Source of the DNA: Gordionus sp. m RMFG-2023
Lineage: Eukaryota; Nematomorpha; Gordioida; Chordodea; Parachordodidae
Reading direction: 5' to 3'
NCBI RefSeq assembly: GCF_954871325.1
Contig: NC_088776.1
Location: forward strand, 49,742,569-49,806,568
Length of the DNA: 64,000 nt
Shown here: piece after piece, positions 12,285 to 25,040 of the stretch
How the letters are laid out: each line of letters starts with the position of its first letter
Numbering within the stretch: position 1 is the stretch's first letter
Notes under the pieces: model-generated
Told to the model about the DNA's origin: nothing
The model's input: the letters and a program-made list of their open reading frames with translations, nothing else
Databases searched by the model: none
Made by a program: the position numbers and the translations under genes

Positions 12285-13900
12285 TTAAAATCTAAAAGTA
12301 ATACATTATTTACTATTGTTGATTTTATTTATTTATTTTATACAAACAGATGATCCTATAACTTAATTTTCTATGCATACAAATTATAAATATTTTATAT
12401 CTCTAGGCTTGGGAAATTTTTTTCAAAATTAATGCAACTGTAGGAGGCACAATATTAGGAAGCATATTATTAAGGAAGCATATTATTAAGGAAGCATATT
12501 ATTAAGGAAGCATATTATTAAGGAAGCATATAATTATAAAAAAGTTTATCAAGCCCAGCTCAACCCTTAATAATTTGTAAAAGATATTCCCATGTCCATT
12601 GATCAAGTCTTGAGTTTATACCAATGTTTATACATAGGAAAGTAATACATTATTTACTAAATATTAAAAATTATTAAGAAAGCCCATCAAAAATGACGGG
12701 GAATAGGAGGCCATATTAAAACCAAAAAGTAATACATTATTTACTAAATATTACAAATTATTAATATTTTATATCTCTAGATTTGGGAAATTTTATTCAA
12801 AATTAATGCAACTATAGGAGGTATAATATTAGAAAGCATATATTTAAGGAAGCATATAATTATAAAAAAAGTTTATCAAGCCCAGCTCAACCCTTAATAA
12901 TTTGTAAAATATATTCTTATGTCCATTGATCAAGTCTTGAGTTTATACCAATGTTTATACATAGGAAAGTAATACATTATTTACTAAATATTACAAATTA
13001 TTAATATTTTATATCTCTAGGCTTGGGAAATTTTTTTCAAAATTAATGCAACTGTAGGAAGCATAATATTAGAAAGCATATAATTAAGGAAGCATATAAT
13101 TATAAAAAAGTTTATCATGCCCAGCTCAACCTCTAATAATTTGTAAAAGATATTCTTATGCCCATTGATCAAGTCTTGAGTTTATATCAATGTTTATACA
13201 TAGGAAAGTAATACATTATTTACTAAATATTACTAATTATTAAGATTTACGATAGTGTCATGCCAGGTCCAAGCTCATAATATTAGGAAGCAAATAATTA
13301 TTAAAAAGTTTATCCAGCCCAGCTCAACCCTTAATAATTTGCTAAAGATATTCCCATGTCAGGTGCAAGCTAATATAAATTTTGAGGTTCCAAGCCCAGT
13401 CGTATCCAATATAATTTTGAAAATTTTTTCCCACCTCGGAGATAGTTAAATTTTTAATTGATTTATCATCACATGAAGGAGCCCAACGCAATCCTTAATA
13501 ATTTGTAAAAGATATTCCCATGCCCATTGATCAAGTCTTGAGTTTATACCAATGTTTATACATAGGAAAGCAATACATTATTTACTAAATATTACAAATT
13601 ATTAAGAAAGCCCATCAAAAATGATGGGGAATGAGATTTTTATTCATTTTTTACGATACCAGGTCCAACCTCACAATATTAGGAAGCATATAATTTAAAA
13701 AAGTTTATCAAGCCCAGCTCAACCCTTAATAATTTGTAAAAGAAGATATTCCCGTGTCAGATGCAAGCTTATATTAATTTTGAGGTTCCATGCCCAGTCG
13801 TATCCAATATATTTTTAAAAATTTTTTCCCACCTCGGAGATAGTTAAATTTTTAATTGATTTATCATCACATGAAGGGTAAATATCTGATTTACCAATTA
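12285..13900. repeat. Degenerate tandem repeats inside the family V element
   Basis: About six units of roughly 230-340 bp, each with AGCCCAGCTCAACC, TTGATCAAGTCTTGAG and AGTAATACATTATTTAC. At 12458-12540 a 16-17 bp sub-unit (GGAAGCATATTATTAA) repeats about five times. Part of the array reappears inverted at 16060-16290, so the element is partly palindromic. Confidence 0.75.
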
Positions 13901-16059
13901 GTTTAAAATGTAAAAAAAAAACATAAATAATATTAGGGCAGGCCTTATTTTGTCATAATTCTCTAATAAGTGCTTTGTTCAGGCTTTCTCAGTTTCCCTT
14001 ATTACCAATTCACATGATTTTTTTCAAAATTAGTGCAACTGTAGGAGGCGATATTAAAACCAATTGTCAAAGTAATACATTATTTACTAAATATTACAAA
14101 TTATTAATATTTTATATATAAATTCATAACTAAGTTAATTCAATAAATTTAATATCTCTAGGCTTGGGAAAATTTTTTCAAAATTATTATGGGTTGGACT
14201 GGGCTTAAAAAAATATTTCAAAATTAATAATGGCTTGGTTTTCAAAAATTATTAGGGATTGAAATGGGCTTAAGAAAATCTTTTTAAATTATTAAGATCT
14301 TTGATGCTTGGAAATTTTTTCCAAATATTGTAGGCTTGAACCTATATTGGGATTTTTTAATGTTAAATGTTAGTCTTATATATTTTACCCGTAGACTAAT
14401 TGGTAAATCAGAGATTTCCCCTTCATTAATTATAAATTTAATATCTCTGGGCTTGGTTTCAAAATTATTAGGGATTGAGGTGGGCTTGAGAAAATCTTTA
14501 TAAATTATTAAGATCTTGGATGCTTGGATATTTTTTCCAGATATTGTAGGCTTGAACCTAGATTGGGATTTTTTAATGTTAAATGTTAGTCTTATATTAA
14601 TATTTTTATAAAAATATATATTTTAACAAAGAATAGTATTCAGTAACATACAAAATATAGACTGAATATGCTATGCCGACAACATATGTATCCCTACTAA
14701 AGATATCACTAACATTCATTATTTTAACAACAGTCTCAAATTATATGGGAAAAATCAAAATTTAAAAAATACTAAAATTCTCTTTTCCTTTCTTTCCCTT
14801 TTAAATTTTTTAATTATCTTCCCCTTTCTCATCATTTCCCTTTCCTATCATCACTTTTTAATTTCCTTTTTCTTTATCTTTACCTTCCTTTCCCTTTTAA
14901 TTTCCTTATTTTCTTTCCATTTAATTTTCTCTTATTTCCCTACCTCAGGCTACACACTCCAGCCGAAGGCTGGGCTCATCAAAAAATAGATATCATTCAA
15001 TTCTTAATTCAACTCATATTCAAGCAAAAAAAATTATACTGGGCCATATGACGTGAAGCCCAATAAAATCTACCAAATGCAAAAGAAAGTTATTCATATA
15101 TATATATATATACTAAAAATGCTTACACTTTTCATTTTAGAATACATCTATTTTAGCTTCTGATGGATGATATTCTAATATTTCTAGAAAGATTAACCTA
15201 ATATTGACTCCTCTTCAGGTTTAATACATTAATATGTTTTTTAATTATTCTTTTGTTTTTATTTTAGATAACAAGCCATGTCCTAACCTCACTTATTTTC
15301 ATCAACTTTATTAATGGAAAAATATGCAGTAGTTCTGTCGTGGCCTTTATAACAATTCTTACTATCTTTTTATGGTTGAGTTAAGATTGTCGTTCATGAT
15401 TCTATTTTAGAGGGGGCTACCAATGCTGACATTGACAGATATCTCATTTTGCGTTCTTCTTTTACCAGTATCCCAAGGTATAGGCATATGACTCATCTTT
15501 TTCAGGACGTATTGTGTTTTGTACACTGCTTTGGTAATACGTCATTACATTCATCTACAACCCTAAATGATATGAAATTGTACATTAATTATTTCCTTTC
15601 CAGAAAACCTTCCAGATTTATTTAGTCGCTTTTTCCATCAAAAATAAAAATGTTAACAAGGATTTGCTCTTAATTTTATCAAATACACAACATAATAATT
15701 ATTCCTCATTATTTTTTAAAAAAATTAGCCTAAATTTATGTCAATAAAAAATATTTTCTTAAAAAAATATATATATAATTTGCATTATAAGTTTCATTAG
15801 TGTTTAATGGCATTTTTGTTATTTAAATAGGTAGTATTTTTTTTTTACTTAACATAAAATATAGACAAATAATTTGGGAAATGCAAGACATACATTAAAT
15901 TTCACCGAAAAGCTACAATAACCCTATATAGTAAAGAACAATTTATCTTTTTATATAATTATAAGAGTCGGTTATTTTTATTTTATTTGTCATGATACTC
16001 TAATAAGTGGTTTGCCCAGGCCTTACCAGTTTCCATTAATACGGAATTCACATGTTTTT
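13901..16059. other. Interior of family V element, no gene
   Basis: Diverged fragments of the repeat units (GGGCTTG, TATCTCTAGG) occur to about 14600, then CT-rich and AT-rich unique sequence. No frame with coding character. Confidence 0.5.
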
Positions 16060-16290
16060 TTTGCATCATAAACTAATTGGTAAATCAGGTAATTCCCCTT
16101 CATGTGATGATAAATCAATTAAAAATTTAACTATCTCCGAGGTGGGAATTTTCAAAATTATATTGGATACGACTGGGCTTGGAACCTCAAAATTTATATT
16201 AGCTTGCACCTGACATGGGAATATCTTTAACAAATTATTAAGGGTAGAGCTGGGCTGGATAAACTTTTTAATAATTATATGCTTTTGTAA
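16060..16290. repeat. Inverted copy of the repeat array
   Basis: Reverse complement of parts of 13300-13900, for example CTTCATGTGATGATAAATC, GACTGGGCTTGGAACC and GCTGGGCTGGATAAAC. It forms the far arm of an inverted repeat within the 8.35 kb element. Confidence 0.75.
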
Positions 16291-17330
16291 TAAATTAGAT
16301 ATCTTTTCTTCTCTTTTTTTACGTGTTTTTAGGAAAGCTATTTTTCTTCTACTTTGAAAAACAGTTTTGAGTTAAATTTTTAATGCGAATATATTTTTGA
16401 TATTATTACAATCTACCATTATTTTAAGATATAATATTACAACTAGAGGTGGTGGGACAATAATTTATAAAATCTTAATTACTTTCATCATATCACTCTG
16501 GTCCTTATTTTATAGTTACAAAAATGTTTCATTTCTAATATGGCATCCTTGCCGTGTAAATAACAAGACTCTAATATATTTGCATAATTTCTTCTAAAGA
16601 TTTTTATTGTTTTTGTTTTATCAATTTATCTAACATAATAAATTCTGATATGGGGTACCATCGTGATGTCATGGCTATGACTGCAAATTAACCAGTATCT
16701 ATTATTTGTGTGGCTATGTAATTTAAGATTATTATTACAGCTGCTGAGAGCATATGATTGCATATTATATAAGCAATAATGGTCAACTGTGTAGTTGTTT
16801 ATATATCATTAAAAATGGAAGATAGTCTTTTAGAAATTTAATATCTCATATTTTTTTCTCAATTACTTATCTAGCTTCCATCATGTCATCTAAGGGGAAG
16901 CTCTAGCCACCATATAGTTTTATGATTTGGATTGGTCGTTAATATTCTCTTCTTCAAGAATTGTTGATTTGGTAAAGCCTATAAAAAACATTGTCTAAAA
17001 TGGTAACAGAGAGGTTTCATGACCTTTTGTCAATGTAACTTGCTAAGAATTATATAGCCTTATGTGGTTTTTAAAAACCATTATCAATTGAGGCTATATG
17101 AATTAATTAACAATTTTTTATCACTTGCAATTCTTTATGCAAAATTTTTTTATATCAGCAATCGAAAATATTTTATACTGTAATAAATAGATATTGTATT
17201 AAAAAATATTATTTTTAGAAATGTCTTGTAATGTTTTAATTATTTATATGCAAGTTGAATACAAAATATTATAAATGAAAAAATATGAAATTCAGAATAA
17301 TTGTCGAGTTAGTATATTTTACGAGCAAAA
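16291..17330. other. Right interior of family V element, no gene
   Basis: AT-rich sequence without a supported gene. The longest open frame, about 66 codons at 16397-16597, has no homology I recognise and no splice context. Confidence 0.5.
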
Positions 17331-17391
17331 GCGGGCCAAAGGCCCGCATTAGCTGAGCCCCCTGAGATTGTAAAGGCTAGCGACGCCCCTG

Positions 17392-18077
17392 CTTATCCCC
17401 CCTTTTAAATATTTGGATACAAACTGTTTCTACCCCCCCCCCCCCCCCACCTCCACCTGCTCATATAGACGCTGCCTGAACCACATAATATTTTAAAATT
17501 TTAAGGGTTACCAGCTTAAAAGATTTATCTTAGAATATTAATAAAAATGATCACTTTTCCAACCGTTCTTATTACAATATTCAAAAAATTAGTAATTAAA
17601 ATTAATCTTAAGATATTTAATTTTTAATTGTAAAACAGTTCACCTATTTTTATAATTGTTAATATAAATTTTAATAACATAGACAGGATCGTCACTAGCC
17701 TTTGCAATCTCAGAAGCTCAAAAAATTTATTTAAAATTATTTTCCATTACCCTTTTTTAAATTTCAGGCTCGAGACCCCCCCCCCCTTCCCCACAGTGAC
17801 TCTACCATGTTAAGTAAATATAAGGAAATATTTTTGGCATTATCAAAGAAATAAAACTAAAATACTAAATAAATCTTAAGCATAATTTATGTATCAATTA
17901 ATTTTTTAATAAATTGGGTTCATTTTAAAATCAATATATCATTACTGTTACTATTGGATTAATTTATCAGCTATTGGACCATGTAGTTATATTGTATTTA
18001 AAAAACTATACATTATATGTATGAAAAGTGTATCCAGGATTTCTTTAAAGGGGGGTGCACTAATAGGTGGGAGTTTC
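17392..18077. other. Spacer with poly-C tracts and a family V end fragment
   Basis: A C-run of about 18 near 17430 and one of about 11 near 17777. 17685-17811 begins CAGGATCGTCACTAGCC, a diverged relative of the inverted right end of the 9042-17391 element, followed by a similar CTTTGCAATCTCAG subterminal stretch. Otherwise AT-rich and empty. Confidence 0.55.
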
Positions 18078-18864
18078 CAGGAGCGTCACTAGTATTTGCA
18101 TTTTCAGGGGGCTCAAAAAATTTTTATAAATTTTTTTCAAAATTATATTTTTTTTAGCTAAAATTATCCAAATACAGTCAAGACCGGATAATTGCGAAAC
18201 GTTGGGCATAGGCGTAGCCAGGATTTTCCTAAGCGGGGGGGGGGAATTAAAAAATTACTGGGGGCTTCGCTCCCTGACCCCATTTTGGGCGGGCCTTCCG
18301 CCCGCCTTTGCCCGGCCTTCGGCCGATTTACCTTAGTCTATCTATAGTCAAAAAATATTTTTACAAGATAGGAGGTTAATTTTAATAAGCTTGGAACAAA
18401 TATGAAATATATTTTTATTAGTTTATATAAAATATAATAAATTACTTGTATAAACATTAATATAAAAGCATGGTAATAATTTATTCCAAACAAGTATAAG
18501 AAATTTATTTATAAAAAGTAAGTAGACATATAGTTGATATTCCTCTTTTATATAGAATTAGTTACAAAATACTAGGTAAAATTTCACTTTCATATTTGAC
18601 AGTTAGAGAATATATAACAGTTAATATTTTAACAAATTTTACTAATCAATGCTCTTGATAATAAATAAATAGCAACAATTTGCATTAAATAAAAAATGAT
18701 ATTAAAAATTAATCTTCATATTATTCATCTCACAATGTCTTTAAAAGATATTTTCTGATGTCCTTATCAATATTTTATAGTTTTCTGTAAAATATATAAT
18801 TCGCTATATTGGTAAAAATTACTTGATTGTCATATGATAATTAATAAAATTAGATATACTGTAA

Positions 18865-19110
18865 ATCTACGGTTCCATGTCAATTCAGCGAAACTTTTAT
18901 CGCGAAACACCTTTCTGCGAAAACAATATAGCTTAAACAAATATCGCGAATTTTTTATAACGAAACTCTTATCGCGAAACCTTTAAAGCGAATACATTAG
19001 AGCGAAATTTTTATCGCGAATCAATAATCGAAAAAATTTTATAGCGAAGTCAACATCGCGAAACATAAATCGCGAAAACAATATAGCGAAAACTATTTCG
19101 CGAAATATAA
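18865..19110. repeat. Cluster of TCGCGAA motifs, left arm
   Basis: More than ten GCGAAA or TCGCGAA motifs spaced about 15-25 bp in otherwise AT-rich DNA; the core TCGCGA is itself palindromic. Mirrored at 23355-23645. Subterminal clusters of short motifs are known binding sites for hAT transposases, so that role is a reasonable inference. Confidence 0.7.
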
Positions 19111-19614
19111 CGCAGCCTATTATTATTTTTTTATTTTATTTATATTTAATGTTGATATTTTATTTATCAACAAATAAACATATTATATGATATATATTTT
19201 TTATTTATATTATTATATTATGAAATGAAAAATGTGATATTTTTTTAATAAAAAAATGATATGCTACTATTGTAATATTATTTTTGTTACAATTTATTAG
19301 TGATTTTACACGCTCAAAATTTTAAGCAAAAAATATTTTTTGAAGTTCAAAAAGATTTTTAAACATATTTTGATAAAAATTTTAAATCTTTTTTGAGGAA
19401 TTATTTTGTGAATTTTATTATAAATAAACAATATTTTAGGTAAAATCTTTTATAGATTTTTTTATCATTTTTGTAAAATTATCTATTTTTTAAGTATAAG
19501 AGGTGGGTTTTCTAAATAATATTTTTTAAACATATTTTTATTTAACTTATTTATATATATGATCTTTTTAAAGAAAATAATTTAATCTGACAATTTTTAT
19601 ATTCGTTATTGAAG

Positions 19615-20560
19615 ATATTCCTTGAAAAAATGACAATTATCATAATCGGTATTTTAAACATATTAGATTATTTTATGGTAAAATATGTATTTTTAACATG
19701 TTAAATTAAAATTTTAATAAAGATGCATTATTTAACAGTGACAATTATCATAATCGTTGTTTTTAAAGTTTTTAAAATTTTTTTGACGTAAATCGGTTAA
19801 AATAAGTATTGTTAACATGTATTAATAAAACTTCAGTGAAGATGTACCCTAGATAAGTGACAATTGTTATAATTTCTAAATTTTTTGATGCAAATGGGTA
19901 AAAATATAAATGGTAAATTTGTTAAATTAAAATTTCATGAAGATGTACCACAGAAAAGTGACAATTGTAATAATCGTTATTTTTAAACATTTTTTGACGT
20001 ATATGGGCCAAAATAAGTATTGATAACATGTTTAAATAAAACTTCAGTGAAGATGTACCCTATATAAGTGACAATTGTCATAATCGTTATTTTTAAAGTT
20101 TTTTAATTTTTTTTGAAGCAAATGGGCAAAAATAGAAATTGCTAACATGTTAAAATAAAATATCAATGAAGATGTACCATAGATAAGTGACAATTGTCAT
20201 AATCGTTGTTTCTAAAGTTTTTTAAAATTTTTTGATACAAAAGGGTAAAAATATAGATTGTAAAAATGTCAAATTAAAATTTCATGAAGATTTACCATAT
20301 AAAAGACAATTGTCATAATCGTTATTTTTAAAAGTTTTTAAATTTTTTTGAAGCAAATGGGTTAAAATATAAATTGCTAACATGTTAAAATAATATTTCC
20401 GTGAAGATGTACCCTAGATAAGTGACAATAGTCATCATCGTTATTTTTAAAGTTTTTGAATTGTTTGACGCAATTGGACAAAAATATAAATTGTTAACAT
20501 AAAATAAAATTTCAGTCGAAACAAAAAAACAAATTATTTTCATTATCATATTGTCATAAT
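19615..20560 (+). repeat. 119-bp satellite array, left arm
   Basis: About nine diverged units with TGACAATTGTCATAATCG, AAGATGTACC and AACATGTTAAA. The core TGACAATTGTCA is a perfect 12-bp palindrome. Same unit as in 40930-42560. Confidence 0.85.
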
Positions 20561-20919
20561 CGTTGTTCCTTTTATCCTGCTTAAATTTGATTAAGATATG
20601 CAAAGTGATTATTAAAGATAGTTGTAACATATGTTAAATTCTAAACTTTTAAGATATAGATTCACAATCTTATTCTTTAATAAATTTTATTTCTACATCA
20701 TTAAAATGTATAACCTTGCATTCACAGTTAGCAAATATTTTTGTATACTCGTGACAAAATAGTGCTGAGTCTGAATTCAGGGTAGGATTTTTATAGAAAG
20801 AACTTAAAAACCATGTGAATATTATTTATATGATATAATCAACTTCCTATAAATTTAATGTTAAGAATTTATTATGAATAAAATGGATTACATTCTATAT
20901 TTTAACCCTTTACATAATA

Positions 20920-22950
20920 GAACTTTAAAAATAACGATTATAAAAATTGTTTTCAATGGAATATCTTCATGAAATTTTAATTTAACATGTTTTGCGTCAA
21001 AAAAATTCAAAAAACTTTAAAAATAACGCTTATGATAATTGTCACTTATCTAGGGTACATTTTCACTGAAATTTTAATTTAACATGTTAGCAATATTTAT
21101 TTTTGCCCATTTGCGTCTAAAAAATTTAAATAATTTTAAAAATAATGATTATGACAGTTGTCACTTATCTATGGTGCATCTTCATGAAATTTTAATAACA
21201 TGTTTATAATCTATATTTTTATCCATTTGCGTTAAAAAAATAGAAAAAACTTTAAAAATAACGATTTTGACAATTGTCACTTATCTAGGCAGTGGCGTAG
21301 CTAGGAATTTTCCTTAGAGGGGGTCCATACGTATAAAAGCTGGGGGCTTCGCCCCCAGACCCTCTTTAACGGGCCTTCGGCCCTTTTGCCCGGCTTTCGG
21401 CCGGGTTTATCTTACAAATCATAACCATATCTTCGATAATATATAATAAATATATTTTTTAAATGCATCAATAATATGTTATTATAATTTAGTAGATTAT
21501 TCTCAATGACTTTATAATAATACCAGAATAATTTCAATAGTAATATAATATCCTTCCACAAACATCAAAACTAGAAAAATATAATTCATATAAAATCACT
21601 TTTAAGTCTTTTGAACGTATAATCTAAAAAAAAATTTTGCTCTGGGAGGGGTCCAAACCCGAAAACCACCCCCGTAGCTACGCCACTGTATCTAGGGTAC
21701 ATCTTCACTGAAGTTTTATTTAAATATGTTATCAGTACTTATTTTGGCCCATTTACGTCAAAAAAAGTTTAAAAATAATGATTATTATAATTGTCACTTA
21801 TCTAGGGTACATCTTCACTGAAGTTTTATTTAAACATGCTAGCAATATTTATTCTAACCCATTTTGGTCAAAAAAATTCAAAAACTTTAAAAATAACGAT
21901 TATGACAATTGTCACTTTTCAATGGTACATCTTCATGAAATTTAAATTTAGCATGTTTACAATTTATATTTTTACCCATTTACAACAAAATAATTCAAAA
22001 TAAAAACGATTATGACAATTATAACTTATCTATGGTATATCTTCACTGAAATTTTATTTAGACATGTTAGCAATACTTACTTTAGCCCATTTACGTCAAA
22101 AAAATTCAAAAAAAGTTAAAAAATAACGATTATGACAATTGTCACTTATCTATGGTACATCTTCATGAAATTTTAATTTAACATGTTTACAATCGATATT
22201 TTTACCCATTTACCTTAAAAAAATTTTAAAAAGTTTAAAAATAATGATTATGATAATTGTCACTTATCTAGGGTACATCTCCACCGAAATTTTATTTAAA
22301 CATACTAGCAATACTTATTTTAACGCATTTTAATCAAAAAAATTTAAAAAACTTTAAAAATAACGATTATGATAATTGTCACTTTTCAATGGTTGATCTT
22401 CGTGAAATTTTAATTTACCATGTTTACAATCTATATTTTTACCCATTTGCAACAAAAAAATTCAAAAACTTAATAAACAACGATTATGACAATTGTAAAT
22501 TTTCAATGGTAAATCTTCATGAAATTTTAATTAAGCATGTATACAATCTATATATTTACCCATTTGCAACAAAAAATATCAAAAAACTTTATAAACAACG
22601 ATTGTGACAATTGTAACTTATATCTATGGTACATCTTCACTGAAATTTTATTTTAACATGTAACAACTTATATTTTTGCCCATTTACGTCAAAAAATTGT
22701 AAAAAAACTTTAAAATTAATCATTATGACAATTGTCGCTTTTATATGGTACATCCTAATTGAAATTTATAATTTAACATGCGTTAAAAAAAATCTAATAT
22801 GTTTTAAAATACTGATTATGATAATTGCCAAATTTCCAAGGAACATCTTCAATGAATTTTTATTTTAACATCTTTACAATATAAATGATATTTTTGCCCT
22901 TTTGAGTCAATAAATTTCAAAAATCTTAATAAATAACGAACAAGACAATT
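20920..22950 (-). repeat. 119-bp satellite array, inverted right arm
   Basis: About fifteen units in the opposite direction to the left array (CGATTATGACAATTGTCAC, GGTACATCTTCA), interrupted by the MITE at 21300-21688. Units are diverged, so the array is older than that in the 40759-44361 element. Confidence 0.85.
21300..21688. mobile_element. MITE related to family VI inside the satellite
   Basis: 389 bp, ends CAGTGGCGTAGCTAGG and GTAGCTACGCCACTG, perfect 8-bp duplication TATCTAGG (21292-21299, 21689-21696). Its GC-rich block (GGGGGCTTCGCCCCC, GGGCCTTCGGCCC) matches the terminal block of the host element at 18245-18330, so small and giant members of one group are nested. Confidence 0.9.
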
Positions 22951-23354
22951 GTCACATTAAATTATTTTCCTTAAAAAGATCATATAAAATAACATAAATA
23001 AGTTGAATATAAAACCCACCTCTTTTAATATATTTAAGAAATAGATAATTTTACAAAAATGATAAAAAAAAATATAAAAGATTTCACTTAAAAATTGTAT
23101 ATTTATAATAAATTTCACAAATGAATTGCTCAAAAAAAATATATTTACAAAGAAGATTTAAAATTTTTATCAAAATATGTTCAAAAATCGTTTTAAACTT
23201 CAAGAAATATTTTTTACTTAAAATCTTGGGCGTGAAATCACTAATAAATTGTAACAAAAATAATATTACAATAGTAGCATATCATTTTTTTATTAAAAAA
23301 CATCAAATAATAAATAATATGTTGTTTTCTTTTAAATAAATGCAGTCGCAATAT

Positions 23355-23645
23355 ATTTATTGTTTCGCGGTAATGCGCTCGCGAAAGTGACTTCGCGCAA
23401 ACATATTGCCATAAAAAATTCGCTGTAAAGTGTTCGCGTAAAATGTTTCGCTAAAATGTATTTGCTCTAATAAATTCGCGGTTAAGGTTTCGCGGAAATA
23501 AATTCCCGACAATGGCTTCGCAAAATTGTCTTCGCTATAAATGTTTCGCGGAGATAAATTCGCAGAATTAGTTTCGCGATTTTACCTTCGCTATAAAAAC
23601 TTATCGCGATAAACGACATTCGCGATAAAAATTTCTCTGAATTTA
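23355..23645. repeat. Cluster of TCGCGAA motifs, right arm
   Basis: Inverted counterpart of 18865-19110, with repeated TTTCGCG and TTCGCGAT motifs. Conservation of motif but not of spacer between the arms is consistent with selection on the motif while the element was active. Confidence 0.65.
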
Positions 23646-24504
23646 TCTGATACGTAAATTTACGACATATAATATTCCACTGTTTGTATTGTGCTTTAAT
23701 TTTTTGATTTAATTTATGATTTTATCAATAGTTTTATAATTATATTTTACTTTTATTAAGGTAAATAATTTAAAATTACTCACTTTATAAAAAATTATAT
23801 TTGATATATTATATTATTTAGTAATTTTATGATTAATAATTATAATTCATTTCATCTTTCTCTTAAGACTTTTATTTGGCTTATATTCAATTTCTTAAAA
23901 AACATTTTTGGTTCACTTTATATATATATATACATAAATGCTTTTTTCCAAAATGTATAAATTATGATGAATAGTTTTATAAAAAAATATCAACTTTTAT
24001 ATTCTTTATTTCAAATTATTGTTAAAGATATATGCATACATTTTTAAGGGTCAGGGAGTGAGGGGAGGATTATGGGGGGTATTTTTTATTAGCTTAAAAT
24101 GATATTCACAAAAAGTGATAAATTTCTGAAGGAGGGGGGAATTTCCCCTTGCCACCCCCTGGCTATGCCTATGCGTTGGAACTGAAAAATTAATATTTTC
24201 GCACTTATCCGATTTTTCGCAATTAAAAGACTAAATTTTAATTATTTAGTATAAAAACCAATTTTGTGTTGCTAATGGTAATATATTATATGTAAAGTAT
24301 ATTAAATTTGTTGTATAATTTTGCGATTATTATATTATTAAGATAATATTAAGTTAACAATATATAAAATTATCACTTTATCTTTAACTGACATCTTTTT
24401 TTTTAGGTGTATGAAAAAATTCAAAGTTAGTTTTGAGGGGACTTTTTAAATTTTTTAAGGGACTTGAACCCCTGTACACCCCCCCCCCCCTAGTGACGCT
24501 AATG

Positions 24505-25040
24505 ATTATGATTGATATTCCATTTTGACACAAAATTGATTGCAACTGATTTTACATGATGAAAATATAATTTATATGCATTTATTTAATAATTAAACTA
24601 ACACTCATTTAAAAGAAATAATATCAAATCACTATATAATGCAATATAGTTCTAATAAAAATTCGCTCAAGGGCTATTATTATATTTATGCTCACTTTTA
24701 TATGCATATTTCACTAGCTTAAAATGATATTAATTATAAACGAAAAATTTAAAAAATGGAAAGGAATTTCTTTGCCCCATCCTACCTCTTAGATTGTTAC
24801 GCGCCTAGATTGAATTCTCTATTAATTGATGTTTATTCTGATTATTTATTTTTAAAGTTTACGTTATACGTGATAAAGCGCATTGGCCCTCTCAACGCTG
24901 TGGGAACAACAAGTTTAAATTACCTTCTGCTCTACTCACATGACTTAGACAGCTGACACGTAATTTTCTGGTGCCTGTATATTTATCATGACTTAAAAAA
25001 TGTTACTGTATAGCCTTTTTAATGTTATTTAATTTAAGAC
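24505..25040. other. Upstream region of the TTF1-like gene
   Basis: 24761-24806 resembles a worn element right end (CCCCATCC...GTTACGCGCCTAG). 24862-24888, ACGTGATAAAGCGCATTGGCC, resembles 2517-2540 in the family I element. No promoter motif can be named. Confidence 0.35.

Larger units (their letters stand above)
9042..17391. mobile_element. 8.35 kb composite hAT-type element (family V)
   Basis: Ends CAGTGGCGTCGCTAG (9042) and CTAGCGACGCCCCTG (to 17391) are imperfect inverted repeats, with a perfect 8-bp duplication CTTATCCC at 9034-9041 and 17392-17399, so the whole block moved as a unit. Coding potential is absent apart from a nested decayed hAT copy (9601-11489). Also inside: a Mutator-like element (11865-12255), degenerate repeats of roughly 230-340 bp (12285-13900) and their inverted counterpart (16060-16290). 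Sequence at 11498-11700 matches 18486-18710 in another family, showing shared subterminal parts. Confidence 0.85.
18207..24173. mobile_element. 6 kb palindromic hAT-type element carrying 119-bp satellite (family VI)
   Basis: Ends CATAGGCGTAGCCAGG and CCTGGCTATGCCTATG. The flanks share CGTTGG (18200-18205 and 24174-24179), a duplication with one changed or shifted base. Layout from left: GC-rich terminal block; unique arm; TCGCGAA cluster (18865-19110); unique arm; satellite array (about 9 units, 19615-20560); short centre; inverted array (about 15 units, 20920-22950); and the same arms inverted out to the right end. The whole core, 18865-23645, is one large imperfect palindrome with no coding frame. 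Confidence 0.8.
18078..24504. mobile_element. Outer hAT-type shell around the palindromic element
   Basis: Left end CAGGAGCGTCACTAG (18078) and right end CTAGTGACGCTAATG (to 24504) are inverted repeats of family V type, enclosing the 18207-24173 insertion. The 8-bp flanks (GGAGTTTC, ATTATGAT) do not match, so this is either an old element or two half-elements; the call rests on the ends only. Confidence 0.45.

Noticed and set aside
20385-22607. Frames with repeating peptide (YNLYFYPFATK-like)
   Set aside because: Products of the 119-bp satellite, not genes.
18207-24173. Polinton-like element
   Set aside because: Long inverted arms and size are suggestive, but there is no polymerase, integrase or capsid frame and the flanks fit an 8-bp (hAT-type) rather than a 6-bp duplication.
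9042-24504. CRISPR-like array or bacterial insertion
   Set aside because: Repeats are satellite or MITE units with target duplications; spacers are not unique and the genome is eukaryotic.
24756-24956. 66-codon frame upstream of the TTF1-like gene
   Set aside because: Overlaps a worn transposon end, no domain, phase unrelated to the gene.
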